Source: Paracoccus haematequi
GTDB lineage: Bacteria > Pseudomonadota > Alphaproteobacteria > Rhodobacterales > Rhodobacteraceae
Length of the DNA stretch: 64,000 nucleotides
Direction of reading: 5' to 3'
Assembly (NCBI GenBank): GCA_945881965.1
Contig: CAMCVS010000010.1
Location: 1-64,000 of the forward strand
Shown: one piece after another, positions 8,082-17,050 of the stretch
Position numbering within the stretch: position 1 is the stretch's first letter
How the letters are laid out: the number at the start of each line of letters is the position of its first letter
The notes under the pieces: generated by a model
The model's input: only the letters and a program-made list of their open reading frames with translations
Databases searched by the model: none
What the model was told of the DNA's origin: nothing
Translations under genes and position numbers: made by a program

Positions 8082-8597
8082 TTACGCGCGGGTGCCGCGC
8101 GCGGGGTAATTGTTGGTCATGGCCATCGTGATCTTTGCAGGCAGCGACGCCATATCGGGGCGCGCAAACGGCATGCTGGCGATGTTGATCAGATAGAGGT
8201 GGCCCTTGGCATCCACCAGAAACAGGCCGGGTTCCGCGAACACCGGGGTTTCGGTGTCCTTGATCGCGGTGGTCAGATACAGCGACCAGGCGCGGGCCTG
8301 ATCCTCGGTCAGGCCATAGCCCACTGTCAGCGCATCCAGCCCCCAATCCGCCACGGCCTTTTCGGCACGGTCGGCCCCGTCCATCGACACGGCGATGACA
8401 TTTGCGCCGACAGCGGCAAATTCGGGCACCAGACGGTTCACCTCGGTCAGAAAGCCCTTGCAGACCGGGCAGTGCAGGCCGCGATAGACAACGATCACGG
8501 TAAAGCTGGCAGGCGTCTGCGCCGCGAGCGACCAGGGGCCGGCAGCGGTAGCAACATCAAGCGCGGGCGCAGGGGTTCCGGGCATCAAACGGGTCAT
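8082..8597 (-). CDS. Peroxiredoxin-like (AhpC/TSA family) protein
   Basis: 171 residues, thioredoxin fold of the AhpC/TSA family. The redox site is YRGLHCPVCKGFL with Cys43 and Cys46 in a CPxC arrangement typical of the peroxiredoxin-like branch. FLVDAKGHLYLINIASMPF corresponds to the C-terminal strand region. ATG 8597 is preceded by AAAGGATATCCC; a longer frame to 8660 would overlap the OsmC gene. It follows that gene by 23 bases and is probably co-transcribed with it. Thiol peroxidase activity is expected from the family. With two OsmC proteins it makes a peroxide-defence set within the catabolic island. Confidence 0.83.
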   Translation of the reverse strand: MTRLMPGTPAPALDVATAAGPWSLAAQTPASFTVIVVYRGLHCPVCKGFLTEVNRLVPEFAAVGANVIAVSMDGADRAEKAVADWGLDALTVGYGLTEDQARAWSLYLTTAIKDTETPVFAEPGLFLVDAKGHLYLINIASMPFARPDMASLPAKITMAMTNNYPARGTRA

Positions 8598-8620
8598 GGG
8601 ATATCCTTTGGATTTGCGGT

Positions 8621-9097
8621 TCAGGCGGTAACGGCGTGTTCGACCGGATGGACGTTCCACGTCTCTTCGATGACGGTACCTGCGGCACGCATCATCTTTG
8701 CGACAGGGCAGAACCGGCCCAGATCGGTCTTGATCAGGTCCATCTGTTCCGGTGTTGCATCGGTCGTCACGTCGATGGTCATCATGATCACCGGAAACGG
8801 CAGGTCGATCTCTTCGTCCATCGCCGCGCCACGGCGGTCGAACTTGGCATGCAGCGCGATGGTCATCGCGGCGAAATGCACGCCATCCCGGTGCGCGATC
8901 CGCTGCGACACCACGTTGGTGCAGCCGATCAGCGAACTCATCAGCATCTCGGTCGGCGTCGGGCCGACATTGGTGCCGCCACGCGCCTCGGGCTCGTCGA
9001 TGATGGTGTTCAGGTCGCGAATCGTAATGTCGGTGCGGGCGTGATGCACGGCGTTGGCGGTCATCTTGAGGTCAACGTGCAGCTTGGGTTTGATCAT
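8621..9097 (-). CDS. OsmC family protein (second copy)
   Basis: 158 residues. Redox cysteines are Cys59 (SSLIGCTNVVSQRI) and Cys130 (LGRFCPVAKMM), the canonical OsmC pair with CPV. ATG 9097 has AGGAG eleven bases upstream; the frame extends to 9142 without a better site. It is clearly different in sequence from the OsmC protein at 4701, so this is not a recent duplication. It is divergent from the molybdenum hydroxylase operon, and the shared promoter region carries palindrome site 4. Confidence 0.87.
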   Translation of the reverse strand: MIKPKLHVDLKMTANAVHHARTDITIRDLNTIIDEPEARGGTNVGPTPTEMLMSSLIGCTNVVSQRIAHRDGVHFAAMTIALHAKFDRRGAAMDEEIDLPFPVIMMTIDVTTDATPEQMDLIKTDLGRFCPVAKMMRAAGTVIEETWNVHPVEHAVTA

Positions 9098-9160
9098 GGG
9101 TCGCGTCTCCTGCGCAGGGCTGTTGTCAGGCCGGGTTGCCATTTCTGCTTGCGGGGTTAA

Positions 9161-9174
9161 TTATCGACCGATAG
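9161..9174. promoter_or_regulatory. Palindromic operator candidate, site 4
   Basis: TTATC-GACC-GATAG, four of five matches in the right arm; an overlapping GATAA follows at 9174-9178 region. It lies between the divergent OsmC (start 9097) and molybdenum hydroxylase (start 9257) genes, the same architecture as sites 1 to 3. Confidence 0.5.
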
Positions 9175-9256
9175 ATAAATGGATGCAAGCGGATATGCCT
9201 TGTTGCCGGGTGCAAACAGACATTCCCAAGACATCTTCGGGGAGGGAGATGGCCCG

Positions 9257-10105
9257 ATGAAAACCAACGCATTCGCCTATGTCCGGGCGGACACGGTGCC
9301 CGATGCCCTGCGCCTTTATGCCGAGGCGGGCGAGGATGCGCGCTATCTGGCGGGCGGGCAAAGCCTGATGGCGGCGCTGAATTTCCGGCTGGACGAGCCG
9401 TCCACCCTGATCGACATTACCCGCGTTGCAGCGCTGCGCGGTATCGTGGCGGACGCTGACGCCATCCGTATCGGCGCGCTGACGCGCCACGCCGATGTGG
9501 CCGACAGCGCTGTGATCACGGCGGAACTGCCGCTGATCCACGCCGCCATCGGCCATGTCGCCCACCCGGCCATCCGCAATCGCGGCACCTTTGGCGGGTC
9601 GGTCGCGTTGGCCGATCCGGCGGCGGAAATGCCGGCCTGCGTGCTGGCCCTGGGCGGTGTGATGGAGATTGCGGGGCAGGACGGCACCCGCCATGTCCCC
9701 GCCGATGCGTTCTTTCTGGGCACCTATGAAACCGCGCTTGCCCCCGGCGAATTGCTGACCGGCGTCACGATCCAGCGCCCCGCGCCCGGATCGCGCTGGG
9801 GCTTTGCCGAACTGGCGCGGCGGGCCGGGGATTACGCGATGGCGGGCCTGTGCCTGATGATCGCGCCCGACCGCCGCGATGCGCGTGTGGTGTTTTTCAG
9901 CATCTCGGACCGCCCCGTGCGCGCACGGGCCGCCGAGGCCGCGATCATCGCAGGTGCATCTGTGATCGAGGTGGCCGCAGTAGCGACCGATGGCATCGAG
10001 GTTTACGGCGACCTGAACGCCGGGATCGCCACCAAACGGCATTATGCCAGCGTGCTGTTGCGGCGCGAACTGGCGCGGCTGGATCAACAGGAGGCCGCAG
10101 CATGA
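9257..10105 (+). CDS. Molybdenum hydroxylase FAD-binding (medium) subunit
   Basis: 282 residues, CoxM/xanthine dehydrogenase FAD subunit family. FAD-binding motifs are RYLAGGQSLMAALNFRL (about residue 32) and HPAIRNRGTFGGSVALADP (about residue 110). It passes electrons between the iron-sulfur subunit and an external acceptor. It is the first gene of the operon; ATG 9257 follows GGGGAGGGAG. The stop overlaps the next start (ATGA), indicating coupled translation and stoichiometric assembly. Confidence 0.9.
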   Translation: MKTNAFAYVRADTVPDALRLYAEAGEDARYLAGGQSLMAALNFRLDEPSTLIDITRVAALRGIVADADAIRIGALTRHADVADSAVITAELPLIHAAIGHVAHPAIRNRGTFGGSVALADPAAEMPACVLALGGVMEIAGQDGTRHVPADAFFLGTYETALAPGELLTGVTIQRPAPGSRWGFAELARRAGDYAMAGLCLMIAPDRRDARVVFFSISDRPVRARAAEAAIIAGASVIEVAAVATDGIEVYGDLNAGIATKRHYASVLLRRELARLDQQEAAA

Positions 10106-10587
10106 CCGGCACCATCACCATTTCCCTGCACCTGAACGGCGAGGCCGTGACCGCCACCCTGCCCGCGCGGATGTCCTTGGTGGATTTCCTGCGCGAAACC
10201 ATGGGCCTGACCGGCGCGCATGTCGGCTGCGCGCATGGGGTCTGCGGGGCCTGCACGGTGCGCGTCGATGGCGCAGCGGTGCGCGGCTGTCTGATGCTGG
10301 CGGCGCAGGCCGATGGCGCGACGGTCGATACCATCGAAGGACTGACAGACACCGGCGCCATCGCCGATCTGCAAGACGCGTTTCACCGCCACAACGCCGT
10401 GCAATGCGGCTATTGCAGTCCCGGCATGCTGATCACCGCCGCCGATCTGCTGGACCGCGCCACCCTGCCGGATCGGGCGGAAATCCGCGACCATATTTCA
10501 GGCAATTACTGCCGCTGCACCGGATATCAGGCCATTGTCGATGCCATTTCCGAGGTCGCTACCGCCAGAACCAAAGGTGCCGCATGA
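10102..10587 (+). CDS. Molybdenum hydroxylase 2Fe-2S (small) subunit
   Basis: 161 residues with both clusters. The plant-type cluster uses Cys43, Cys48, Cys51 and Cys63 (GCAHGVCGACTVRV...RGC). The helical-domain cluster uses Cys102, Cys105, Cys137 and Cys139 (VQCGYCSPGM and NYCRCTGYQ). It is the electron relay from the molybdenum centre to FAD. It starts within the stop of the FAD subunit and its own stop overlaps the large subunit start, both by ATGA. Confidence 0.93.
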   Translation: MTGTITISLHLNGEAVTATLPARMSLVDFLRETMGLTGAHVGCAHGVCGACTVRVDGAAVRGCLMLAAQADGATVDTIEGLTDTGAIADLQDAFHRHNAVQCGYCSPGMLITAADLLDRATLPDRAEIRDHISGNYCRCTGYQAIVDAISEVATARTKGAA

Positions 10588-12962
10588 CGTTACACGCCTA
10601 TGACCGCCCCGTGAGTTACATCGGCGCTTCGGTGCCGCGCCCCAATGCCACGAGGCTGTTGCAGGGGCGCGGGCGTTACGTGGATGACAAGGTGCTGCCG
10701 CGCATGGTCCATGCCGCCTTTGTCCGTTCGCCCCATGCCCATGCCCGCATCCTGTCCATCGACGTGAGCGCGGCGCGCGCGCTGCCCGGTGTGGTGGCGA
10801 TCTATGACGGGGCCGACATGGCAAAGGTCATCACGCCTTGGGTCGGGGTGTTGACGCATCTGTCGGGCATGCGGTCACCGCCGCAACCTGCGCTGGCGCA
10901 TGGCGTGGCGCATTGGCAGGGCGAACCCGTGGTCATGGTGATCGCGCAATCCCGCGCCGTTGCCGAAGATGCCGCCGCGTTGGTGGACATAGATTACGAG
11001 GTGCTGCCCGCCGTCTGCGACATGGATACCGCGCTGGCCCCCGACGCCCCGCGCATCCACCCCGGCCTTGACAGCAACCTGTGCTGGGAACGCAAATTCG
11101 AGACGGGCGCGGTCGATGCCGCCTTTGCCGACCCCACCACCACCGTGGTCGAACGCCGGTTCACCTTTGGCCGCCACACCGGCGTGACGCTGGAACCCCG
11201 CGCGGTGATCGGCGATTACGATCCGTCCGAAGACCGCCTGACCATGCATTACTCGGGCCAAGCCCCGCATATGATGCAATCCGTCGTCTCGCGCCATCTC
11301 GGCGTGCCCGAAGCCCGCGTGCGCGTGGTGGCCGAAGATGTCGGCGGGTCGTTCGGGATCAAGATCCACACCTATGGCGACGAAATTGCCACGCTCGCGG
11401 CGGCCAAGATGCTGAAGCGCCCGGTGAAATTCGTGGCCGACCGGCTGGAAAGCTTTCTGTCCGACATCCACGCCCGCGACCACCGCATCACGGCGCGCGC
11501 TGCCGTGGACGCGGATGGCCGCCTGACAGCCGTGGAAATCGACGATGTGACGGGCATCGGCCCCTATTCGGTCTATCCACGATCCTCCGGGATCGAGGGC
11601 AATCAGGTGGTGAACCTGACCGGCGCGCCCTATGATTTCCCGGCCTACCGCGCGCGGCTGCGGGTGGTGTTCCAGAACAAGACCCCCATGTGCCAATACC
11701 GCGCTGTCGGCCATCCCATCGCGGTGGCGGTAATGGAGGGGCTGATGGATGATCTGGCCCATGCCACGGGCCGCGACCCGGCGGACATGCGCCGCATCAA
11801 CCTGCGCCGCGATGACAGCTATCCCTGCACCTCGCCGCAGGGCATGCGCTTTGCCGACCTGTCACACCAGCAATGCATGGAAAAGCTGCTGACCCTGATG
11901 GATTATGAGGGCTTGAAGGCCGACCGCGATGCGGCCCGCGCGCGCGGCATCCATCGCGGCATCGGTCTGGTCAGCATGGTTGAGGTCACGAACCCATCGC
12001 CAATGTTCTACGGAGTGGGCGGTGCGCCGATTGCGGCACAGGATGGCGCGACCGCGCGGCTGGATGCGTCGGGCGCGGTGCATGTGGCCAATTCTATCAC
12101 CGAACAGGGACAAGGCACCGAAACCATCCTGGCGCAGATCACCGCGGATGTTATGGGCGTGACGATGGCCGATGTGCATGTGACCACCGGCGATACCGCG
12201 ACCGTGCCTTATGGCGGCGGCACATGGGCGTCGCGCGGGGCAGGCATCGGCGGCGAGGCGATGTTGCAGGCCGCCCGCGCGCTGCGCGCCCAAGTGCTGG
12301 AGGTGGCGGGCGTGATCCTGCAAGCCGCGCCCGATACGCTGACGCTTGTGGGCGGCGCGGTGGTGGATGCCGCGACAGGCGCGGAACGGATCACGCTGCG
12401 CGATCTGGCGCGCACCGTCTATTACCGGGGCAACGAATTGCCCCCCGGCCTCAAACCCGAACTGATCGCCACGCGGCATTACCGGGTCACCGATTACCCG
12501 TTCGTGTTCACCAATGGCGCGATGGCGTCCTATGTCGAGGTTGACCCAGACACCGGCATGGTCAAGCTGCTGAGCCATTGGGTGGTCGAGGACGTGGGCA
12601 CCATCCTGAACGAAAAGCTGGTCGATGAACAAATCCGCGGCGGCGTGGTGCAAGGCATCGGCGGCGCGCTGTTCGAGGAATGTATCTATTCCGACGATGG
12701 CCAGATGCAGAACGCCACCATGGCGGATTATCTGGTGCCGATGGCGGGCGAGATGCCCGATATCACCATCGCCCATGTCTGCACGCCCACCCGCACCTCT
12801 GATCTGGGGGCCAAGGGCGCGGGCGAGGCGGGCACGGCGGGCGCGCCTGCGGCGGTGATGAACGCGATCAACGATGCGCTGCGTCCGCTGGGGGCCGCGA
12901 CGTTGTCGCAGATGCCGATGACGCCCGAACGTATCTTGCGGGCGCTTGGCACGGTCGCATGA
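10584..12962 (+). CDS. Molybdenum hydroxylase large (molybdopterin-binding) subunit
   Basis: 792 residues, xanthine dehydrogenase family. Early [20 protein letters not shown], then [17 protein letters not shown], and the C-terminal [17 protein letters not shown] with the catalytic glutamate. The loop near the metal reads [10 protein letters not shown]; it lacks the AYRCSFR of true CO dehydrogenase, so CO oxidation is not expected. The family hydroxylates N-heterocycles, aldehydes or aromatic rings with water-derived oxygen. It ends the three-gene coupled set and precedes the HpsN-like gene by 34 bases. Dedicated maturation genes (XdhC/CoxD type) are not in the window. Confidence 0.9.
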   Translation: MTLHAYDRPVSYIGASVPRPNATRLLQGRGRYVDDKVLPRMVHAAFVRSPHAHARILSIDVSAARALPGVVAIYDGADMAKVITPWVGVLTHLSGMRSPPQPALAHGVAHWQGEPVVMVIAQSRAVAEDAAALVDIDYEVLPAVCDMDTALAPDAPRIHPGLDSNLCWERKFETGAVDAAFADPTTTVVERRFTFGRHTGVTLEPRAVIGDYDPSEDRLTMHYSGQAPHMMQSVVSRHLGVPEARVRVVAEDVGGSFGIKIHTYGDEIATLAAAKMLKRPVKFVADRLESFLSDIHARDHRITARAAVDADGRLTAVEIDDVTGIGPYSVYPRSSGIEGNQVVNLTGAPYDFPAYRARLRVVFQNKTPMCQYRAVGHPIAVAVMEGLMDDLAHATGRDPADMRRINLRRDDSYPCTSPQGMRFADLSHQQCMEKLLTLMDYEGLKADRDAARARGIHRGIGLVSMVEVTNPSPMFYGVGGAPIAAQDGATARLDASGAVHVANSITEQGQGTETILAQITADVMGVTMADVHVTTGDTATVPYGGGTWASRGAGIGGEAMLQAARALRAQVLEVAGVILQAAPDTLTLVGGAVVDAATGAERITLRDLARTVYYRGNELPPGLKPELIATRHYRVTDYPFVFTNGAMASYVEVDPDTGMVKLLSHWVVEDVGTILNEKLVDEQIRGGVVQGIGGALFEECIYSDDGQMQNATMADYLVPMAGEMPDITIAHVCTPTRTSDLGAKGAGEAGTAGAPAAVMNAINDALRPLGAATLSQMPMTPERILRALGTVA

Positions 12963-12996
12963 CCTGCTACATCTGCGCGAAACAAGGGAGATACCG

Positions 12997-14307
12997 ATGA
13001 CTGTGACCTACCTGAAATCCGGCAAGCCCTCTGCGGAACGCGCCGAGGATGACGCCAAGGTGCGCGCGACCGTCGAAGGCATCCTGAAGGATATCGAGGC
13101 GCGTGGCGATGCGGCGGTGCGCGATCTGGCGCAAAAGTTCGACGGCTATGCCCCGCCCGCCTTTCGTCTGACCGCGTCCGAAATCGAAGCCGCGATGCAA
13201 AAGGTATCGACCCGCGATATGGAGGATATACGTTTCGCGCAAACCCAGATCCGCCGCTTTGCCGAGGCGCAGCGGGCGTCGATGACCGATATCGAGGTGG
13301 AAACCCTGCCCGGTGTCATCCTTGGCCATCGCAATATCCCGGTGCAATCGGTGGGATGCTACGTGCCGGGCGGCAAATTTCCGATGGTGGCGTCCGCCCA
13401 TATGTCGGTGCTGACGGCGACGGTGGCAGGTGTGCCGCGCATCGTGGCCTCTGCCCCGCCGGTGAAAGGCGAACCCCACCCGGCGATTGTGGCCGCCATG
13501 CATCTGGGCGGCGCGCACGAGATCTATGTGCTGGGCGGGATTCAGGCCGTGGGCGCAATGGCCTTGGGAACCGAGACGATCGAGCCGGTGCATATGCTGG
13601 TCGGTCCCGGCAACGCTTTCGTGGCCGAGGCCAAGCGGCAGTTGTATGGCCGCGTCGGTATCGACCTGTTTGCAGGCCCGACCGAGACGATGCTGATCGC
13701 CGATGACACGGTGGATGCCGAGTTGTGCGCCACCGACCTGTTGGGGCAGGCGGAACACGGCTATAACTCGCCCGCCTGCCTGATCACCAATTCGCGCAAA
13801 CTGGCGGAAGGGACGCTGGCCGAGATTGACCGCCTGCTGACGGTCCTGCCGACGGCAGATACCGCCGCAATATCGTGGCGCGATTACGGCGATATCATCC
13901 TATGCGACAGCCATGACGAGATGCTGGCGGTGGCCAATGACCTTGCCTATGAACATGTGCAGGTGATGACCGACCGCGATGATTGGTATCTTGCCAACAT
14001 GCACAGCTATGGCGCGCTGTTTCTGGGCGCACGCACCAACGTGGCCAATGGCGACAAGGTCATCGGCACCAACCACACCCTGCCCACGAAACGCGCGGGC
14101 CGCTATACCGGCGGGCTGTGGGTCGGCAAGTTCCTGAAAACCCACAGCTATCAGCGCATCACCACCGACGCCGCCGCCGCGATGGTGGGCGAATACGGGT
14201 CACGCCTGTGCATGCTGGAAGGGTTCGTCGGCCACGCCGAACAATGCAACATCCGGGTGCGCCGCTATGGCGGGCGCAACGTGGCTTACGGAACGGCGGC
14301 GGAATGA
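12997..14307 (+). CDS. Histidinol-dehydrogenase-family catabolic dehydrogenase, HpsN-like
   Basis: 436 residues of the HisD fold: [44 protein letters not shown] and [15 protein letters not shown] cover the NAD and zinc sites. The start [11 protein letters not shown], the ending VRRYGGRNV and the lack of his neighbours place it nearer sulfopropanediol 3-dehydrogenase (HpsN) of roseobacters than biosynthetic HisD, judged from memory. HpsN oxidises a primary alcohol to a carboxylate in two NAD-dependent steps. Here it lies in an operon with a molybdenum hydroxylase and an SDR, so the substrate may be another hydroxymethyl compound. ATG 12997 follows AGGGAG. Confidence 0.8.
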   Translation: MTVTYLKSGKPSAERAEDDAKVRATVEGILKDIEARGDAAVRDLAQKFDGYAPPAFRLTASEIEAAMQKVSTRDMEDIRFAQTQIRRFAEAQRASMTDIEVETLPGVILGHRNIPVQSVGCYVPGGKFPMVASAHMSVLTATVAGVPRIVASAPPVKGEPHPAIVAAMHLGGAHEIYVLGGIQAVGAMALGTETIEPVHMLVGPGNAFVAEAKRQLYGRVGIDLFAGPTETMLIADDTVDAELCATDLLGQAEHGYNSPACLITNSRKLAEGTLAEIDRLLTVLPTADTAAISWRDYGDIILCDSHDEMLAVANDLAYEHVQVMTDRDDWYLANMHSYGALFLGARTNVANGDKVIGTNHTLPTKRAGRYTGGLWVGKFLKTHSYQRITTDAAAAMVGEYGSRLCMLEGFVGHAEQCNIRVRRYGGRNVAYGTAAE

Positions 14308-15068
14308 TCCTGCCCCGCACCCCGTCGTTCCGGCTGGACGGTCGCCGCGCTCTGGTCACGGGCGCATCGTCCGGCATCGGGCTGGGCGCAGCGGCGGCAT
14401 TGGCCGAGGCGGGCGCGCATGTCACGCTGGTGGCGCGCAAGCTGCCGGATCTGGAAGCGGTCCGTGACGCCATCCGCGCGGCGGGTGGGGTAGCCGAGGC
14501 GCTGGCGCTGGACATCACCGATCTGGATGCCACCGCGCAGGCGATTGCCATGCATGGTCCGTTTGATGTGCTGGTGAACAGCGCGGGCCTTGCGCGCCAC
14601 ACGCCTGCGTTGGATACGACACCGGCGGACTACGACGCCGCGATGGGGCTGAACCTGCGCGCGGCGTATTTCCTGACCCGCGAGGTCGCGCGCGGCCTGA
14701 TCGCAGCGGGCAAACCCGGCAGCCTGATCAACGTGTCATCCCAGATGGGCCTTGTCGGCGGGCCGGATCGCGCCGTCTATTGCGCCAACAAACACGCGCT
14801 TGAAGGCATGACCAAGGCGATGGCGCTGGAATGGGCCCCGCGCGGCATTCGGGTCAACACGCTGTGCCCGACCTTCATCCGCACACCCTTGGGCGAACAG
14901 ACGCTGGCGATCCCCGAACGCCGCGCGTGGATCCTGTCCAAGATCAAGCTGGGCCGCGTCGGCGAAATCGCGGATCTGATGGGGCCGGTGGTGTTTCTGG
15001 CCTCAGATGCCAGCGCGCTGATGACCGGCACCAGCCTGTTGATTGATGGTGGCTGGACGGCTGATTGA
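14304..15068 (+). CDS. Short-chain dehydrogenase/reductase
   Basis: 254 residues, classical SDR. Cofactor motif [15 protein letters not shown] at about residue 16; VNSAG replaces the usual NNAG; catalytic Ser in [13 protein letters not shown] is the YxxxK pair; the C-terminus ends [10 protein letters not shown]. The residue after strand 2 (VARKL) suggests NADP preference but is not decisive. It starts inside the stop of the HpsN-like gene (ATGA), and such HisD-like/SDR pairs are common in roseobacters. It probably oxidises a secondary alcohol of the same substrate, or a diastereomer of it. It is convergent with the CoA ligase gene. Confidence 0.88.
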   Translation: MILPRTPSFRLDGRRALVTGASSGIGLGAAAALAEAGAHVTLVARKLPDLEAVRDAIRAAGGVAEALALDITDLDATAQAIAMHGPFDVLVNSAGLARHTPALDTTPADYDAAMGLNLRAAYFLTREVARGLIAAGKPGSLINVSSQMGLVGGPDRAVYCANKHALEGMTKAMALEWAPRGIRVNTLCPTFIRTPLGEQTLAIPERRAWILSKIKLGRVGEIADLMGPVVFLASDASALMTGTSLLIDGGWTAD

Positions 15069-15087
15069 GATCGTGACGCGGGTGGCA

Positions 15088-16911
15088 TCAGCCGCCCGTT
15101 TTCCTATCCGCAAGGATCAGGTCAGGATGCCCCGCCCACAGCGCCGCCACCAGATCGGCGCGTTCGCGCAGCACTGCGCGTTGGTTGACAGAGCCCTTGT
15201 CGGTCACCTCGCCGGTCTCGAACCGCAAGGGCTGGGACAGCACGATGGCGGCCACCACGCGCGCGGCGCTGCCGGTGGCGCGGCGGGCGTGATCGGACAG
15301 ACCTTCGGTCAGCGCCGCGCGCACCGCAGCATGCGCCAAAACCTGCGCCGGGTCATCCGCCCCGGCAATCTCACGCAGGCGGCCCCAGTTCGGCACCAAC
15401 AGCGCGCGCAGGTCGTCACGGTTTTCGCCTGCGATCACAGCATCCGACACCAACCCGCCCATGGCATTGACCACCGCCGCGCGCAACGCACCGACCGCAA
15501 CCCATGTGCCGGTCGCCAGCTTGAAATTCTCGGCCAATCGCCCATCGAACAGGAAGCCTGCCGCCGGATCGCCCGGCACCGCAAATCGCAGCGCATCGCC
15601 CAGCTTGTAATAACCTTCTTCGTCAAACGCATCAGCGGTCAGCGCGGCATTGCGCCAATACCCCGGCGTGATCGAAGGGCTTTTGACACGCGCCTCCAGC
15701 CGGTCATCTTGCGGCACCAGTTTCAACGTCACACCCACGGCCGGAAAGCCGATATTGCCGGGGCTGTCCTTTTTGTCGCTGTAATACAGCGTGAAAGGCC
15801 CGGTTTCCGTCGCCCCCAATGCCGACACGATAGGCACCCCACCCGGCACGCGGCGCGCGGCCAAGGCGGTCAGGCGATCCCAGACTGACTGGCTCATGCC
15901 CGCACCGGCATACATCAGCATCCGCAGCCGCGAAAAGAACGTCGCGGCCAGCGCGGCATCGGCCTCCATCGCGTCCAGCAGGAACTGGAACCCGATCGGC
16001 ACGTTGAAATACCATGTCGGCGCGACCTCGCGCAGGTTGCGCAGGGTGCGACCAATATCCTGCGGCGTCGGGCGGCCATCGTCGATATAGTAGGTGCCGC
16101 CCTGGAAAATCGCCATGTTGAACACCTTGTTGCCGCTGGCGGTGTGGTTCCACGGTGCCCAATCGACCAGAACCGGCGGCTCGTCGGCCAGAAACCGATA
16201 GGCGGCGGCCACCATCGCCTGATTGGCGCAGAGCATCTGCTGGGTCTGGATCACCGCCTTTGGGCTGCCGGTGGTGCCCGAGGTGAACAGGAATTTCGCT
16301 ACGGTGTCCGGCCCGACCGCCGCATGGGCCGCATCCACAGCCGGGGACGATGGTGTGGCCAGCAGGCTGTCATAGCGCAGCACAGCGCGCGCGGCGGTAT
16401 CGCCCGTCTGGCAGATCAAAACCACATCCGCGCCGAACACCGCATCAATCGCGGGCAGGAACCGCGCCGCATGATCGACGAACACCGCCCCCGGCGTCAG
16501 TTGATCGGCCACCGCCAGCAGCTTACCACGATCCTCGCCAGTCAGCGCATAGGCCGGGGCCAGAGCCGCCGACGGGATACCGACATGTTGCGCGCCCAGC
16601 GCCATCAGCGCATGTGCGATGCTGTTACCCGACAGGATCAGCAGCGGGCGGCCCACGGACAGGCCCAACCCCAACAGCGCCGCCCCGATGGCCCGGATCG
16701 CCCGCGCGCCCTCGCCATAGCTGAGGCGGACCCATTCGCCATCCGTCCCGCGTTCGGCCATCCAGATGCGGTCAGGATCAACCGCCGCCCAATGCAGGAA
16801 CCGCTCGGTGACACAGCGGGCGTAGCCTGGCAGGTCTGCCTCTTGGCGGATCACCATTGCCCCATCCGGCCGCGTGTCAAGGCGAAGCCGTACTGTCTGA
16901 TCCTGATCCAT
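15088..16911 (-). CDS. AMP-dependent acyl-CoA synthetase, feruloyl-CoA synthetase-like
   Basis: 607 residues, ANL superfamily. The phosphate loop is FLFTSGTTGSPKAV near residue 210; SALGATETGPFTLYYS is the second adenylate motif; YYKLGDALRF and LFDGRLAENFKLATG carry the hinge. The length, the substitution FDGR for the usual YTGR and the extended N-terminus match the feruloyl-CoA synthetase branch, which activates aromatic carboxylates. ATG 16911 follows GAGAGGG. It is a single gene, convergent with the SDR and not obviously under the TTATC palindrome. If it belongs to the pathway it would activate an acid product or substrate with CoA. Confidence 0.82.
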   Translation of the reverse strand: MDQDQTVRLRLDTRPDGAMVIRQEADLPGYARCVTERFLHWAAVDPDRIWMAERGTDGEWVRLSYGEGARAIRAIGAALLGLGLSVGRPLLILSGNSIAHALMALGAQHVGIPSAALAPAYALTGEDRGKLLAVADQLTPGAVFVDHAARFLPAIDAVFGADVVLICQTGDTAARAVLRYDSLLATPSSPAVDAAHAAVGPDTVAKFLFTSGTTGSPKAVIQTQQMLCANQAMVAAAYRFLADEPPVLVDWAPWNHTASGNKVFNMAIFQGGTYYIDDGRPTPQDIGRTLRNLREVAPTWYFNVPIGFQFLLDAMEADAALAATFFSRLRMLMYAGAGMSQSVWDRLTALAARRVPGGVPIVSALGATETGPFTLYYSDKKDSPGNIGFPAVGVTLKLVPQDDRLEARVKSPSITPGYWRNAALTADAFDEEGYYKLGDALRFAVPGDPAAGFLFDGRLAENFKLATGTWVAVGALRAAVVNAMGGLVSDAVIAGENRDDLRALLVPNWGRLREIAGADDPAQVLAHAAVRAALTEGLSDHARRATGSAARVVAAIVLSQPLRFETGEVTDKGSVNQRAVLRERADLVAALWAGHPDLILADRKTGG

Positions 16912-17050
16912 GACGCCCTCTCACCCCGTTCACGGCGAAGTTAATCGAGGGCACCAGTTTCGACAAGATGGCCGACTGCGATAATAATTATGTAAAATAA
17001 CATTCCCGCAATGACCGGTTCAGGGCTCCAGGGCCTTTGCTGGCGGAAAA

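Noticed and set aside
10584-12962. CO dehydrogenase large subunit (coxL)
   Set aside because: The required AYRCSFR loop is absent; the loop is [10 protein letters not shown]. Only the general molybdenum hydroxylase family is supported.
12997-14307. Biosynthetic histidinol dehydrogenase (hisD)
   Set aside because: No histidine genes nearby, operon with catabolic oxidoreductases, and N- and C-termini of the HpsN-like type.
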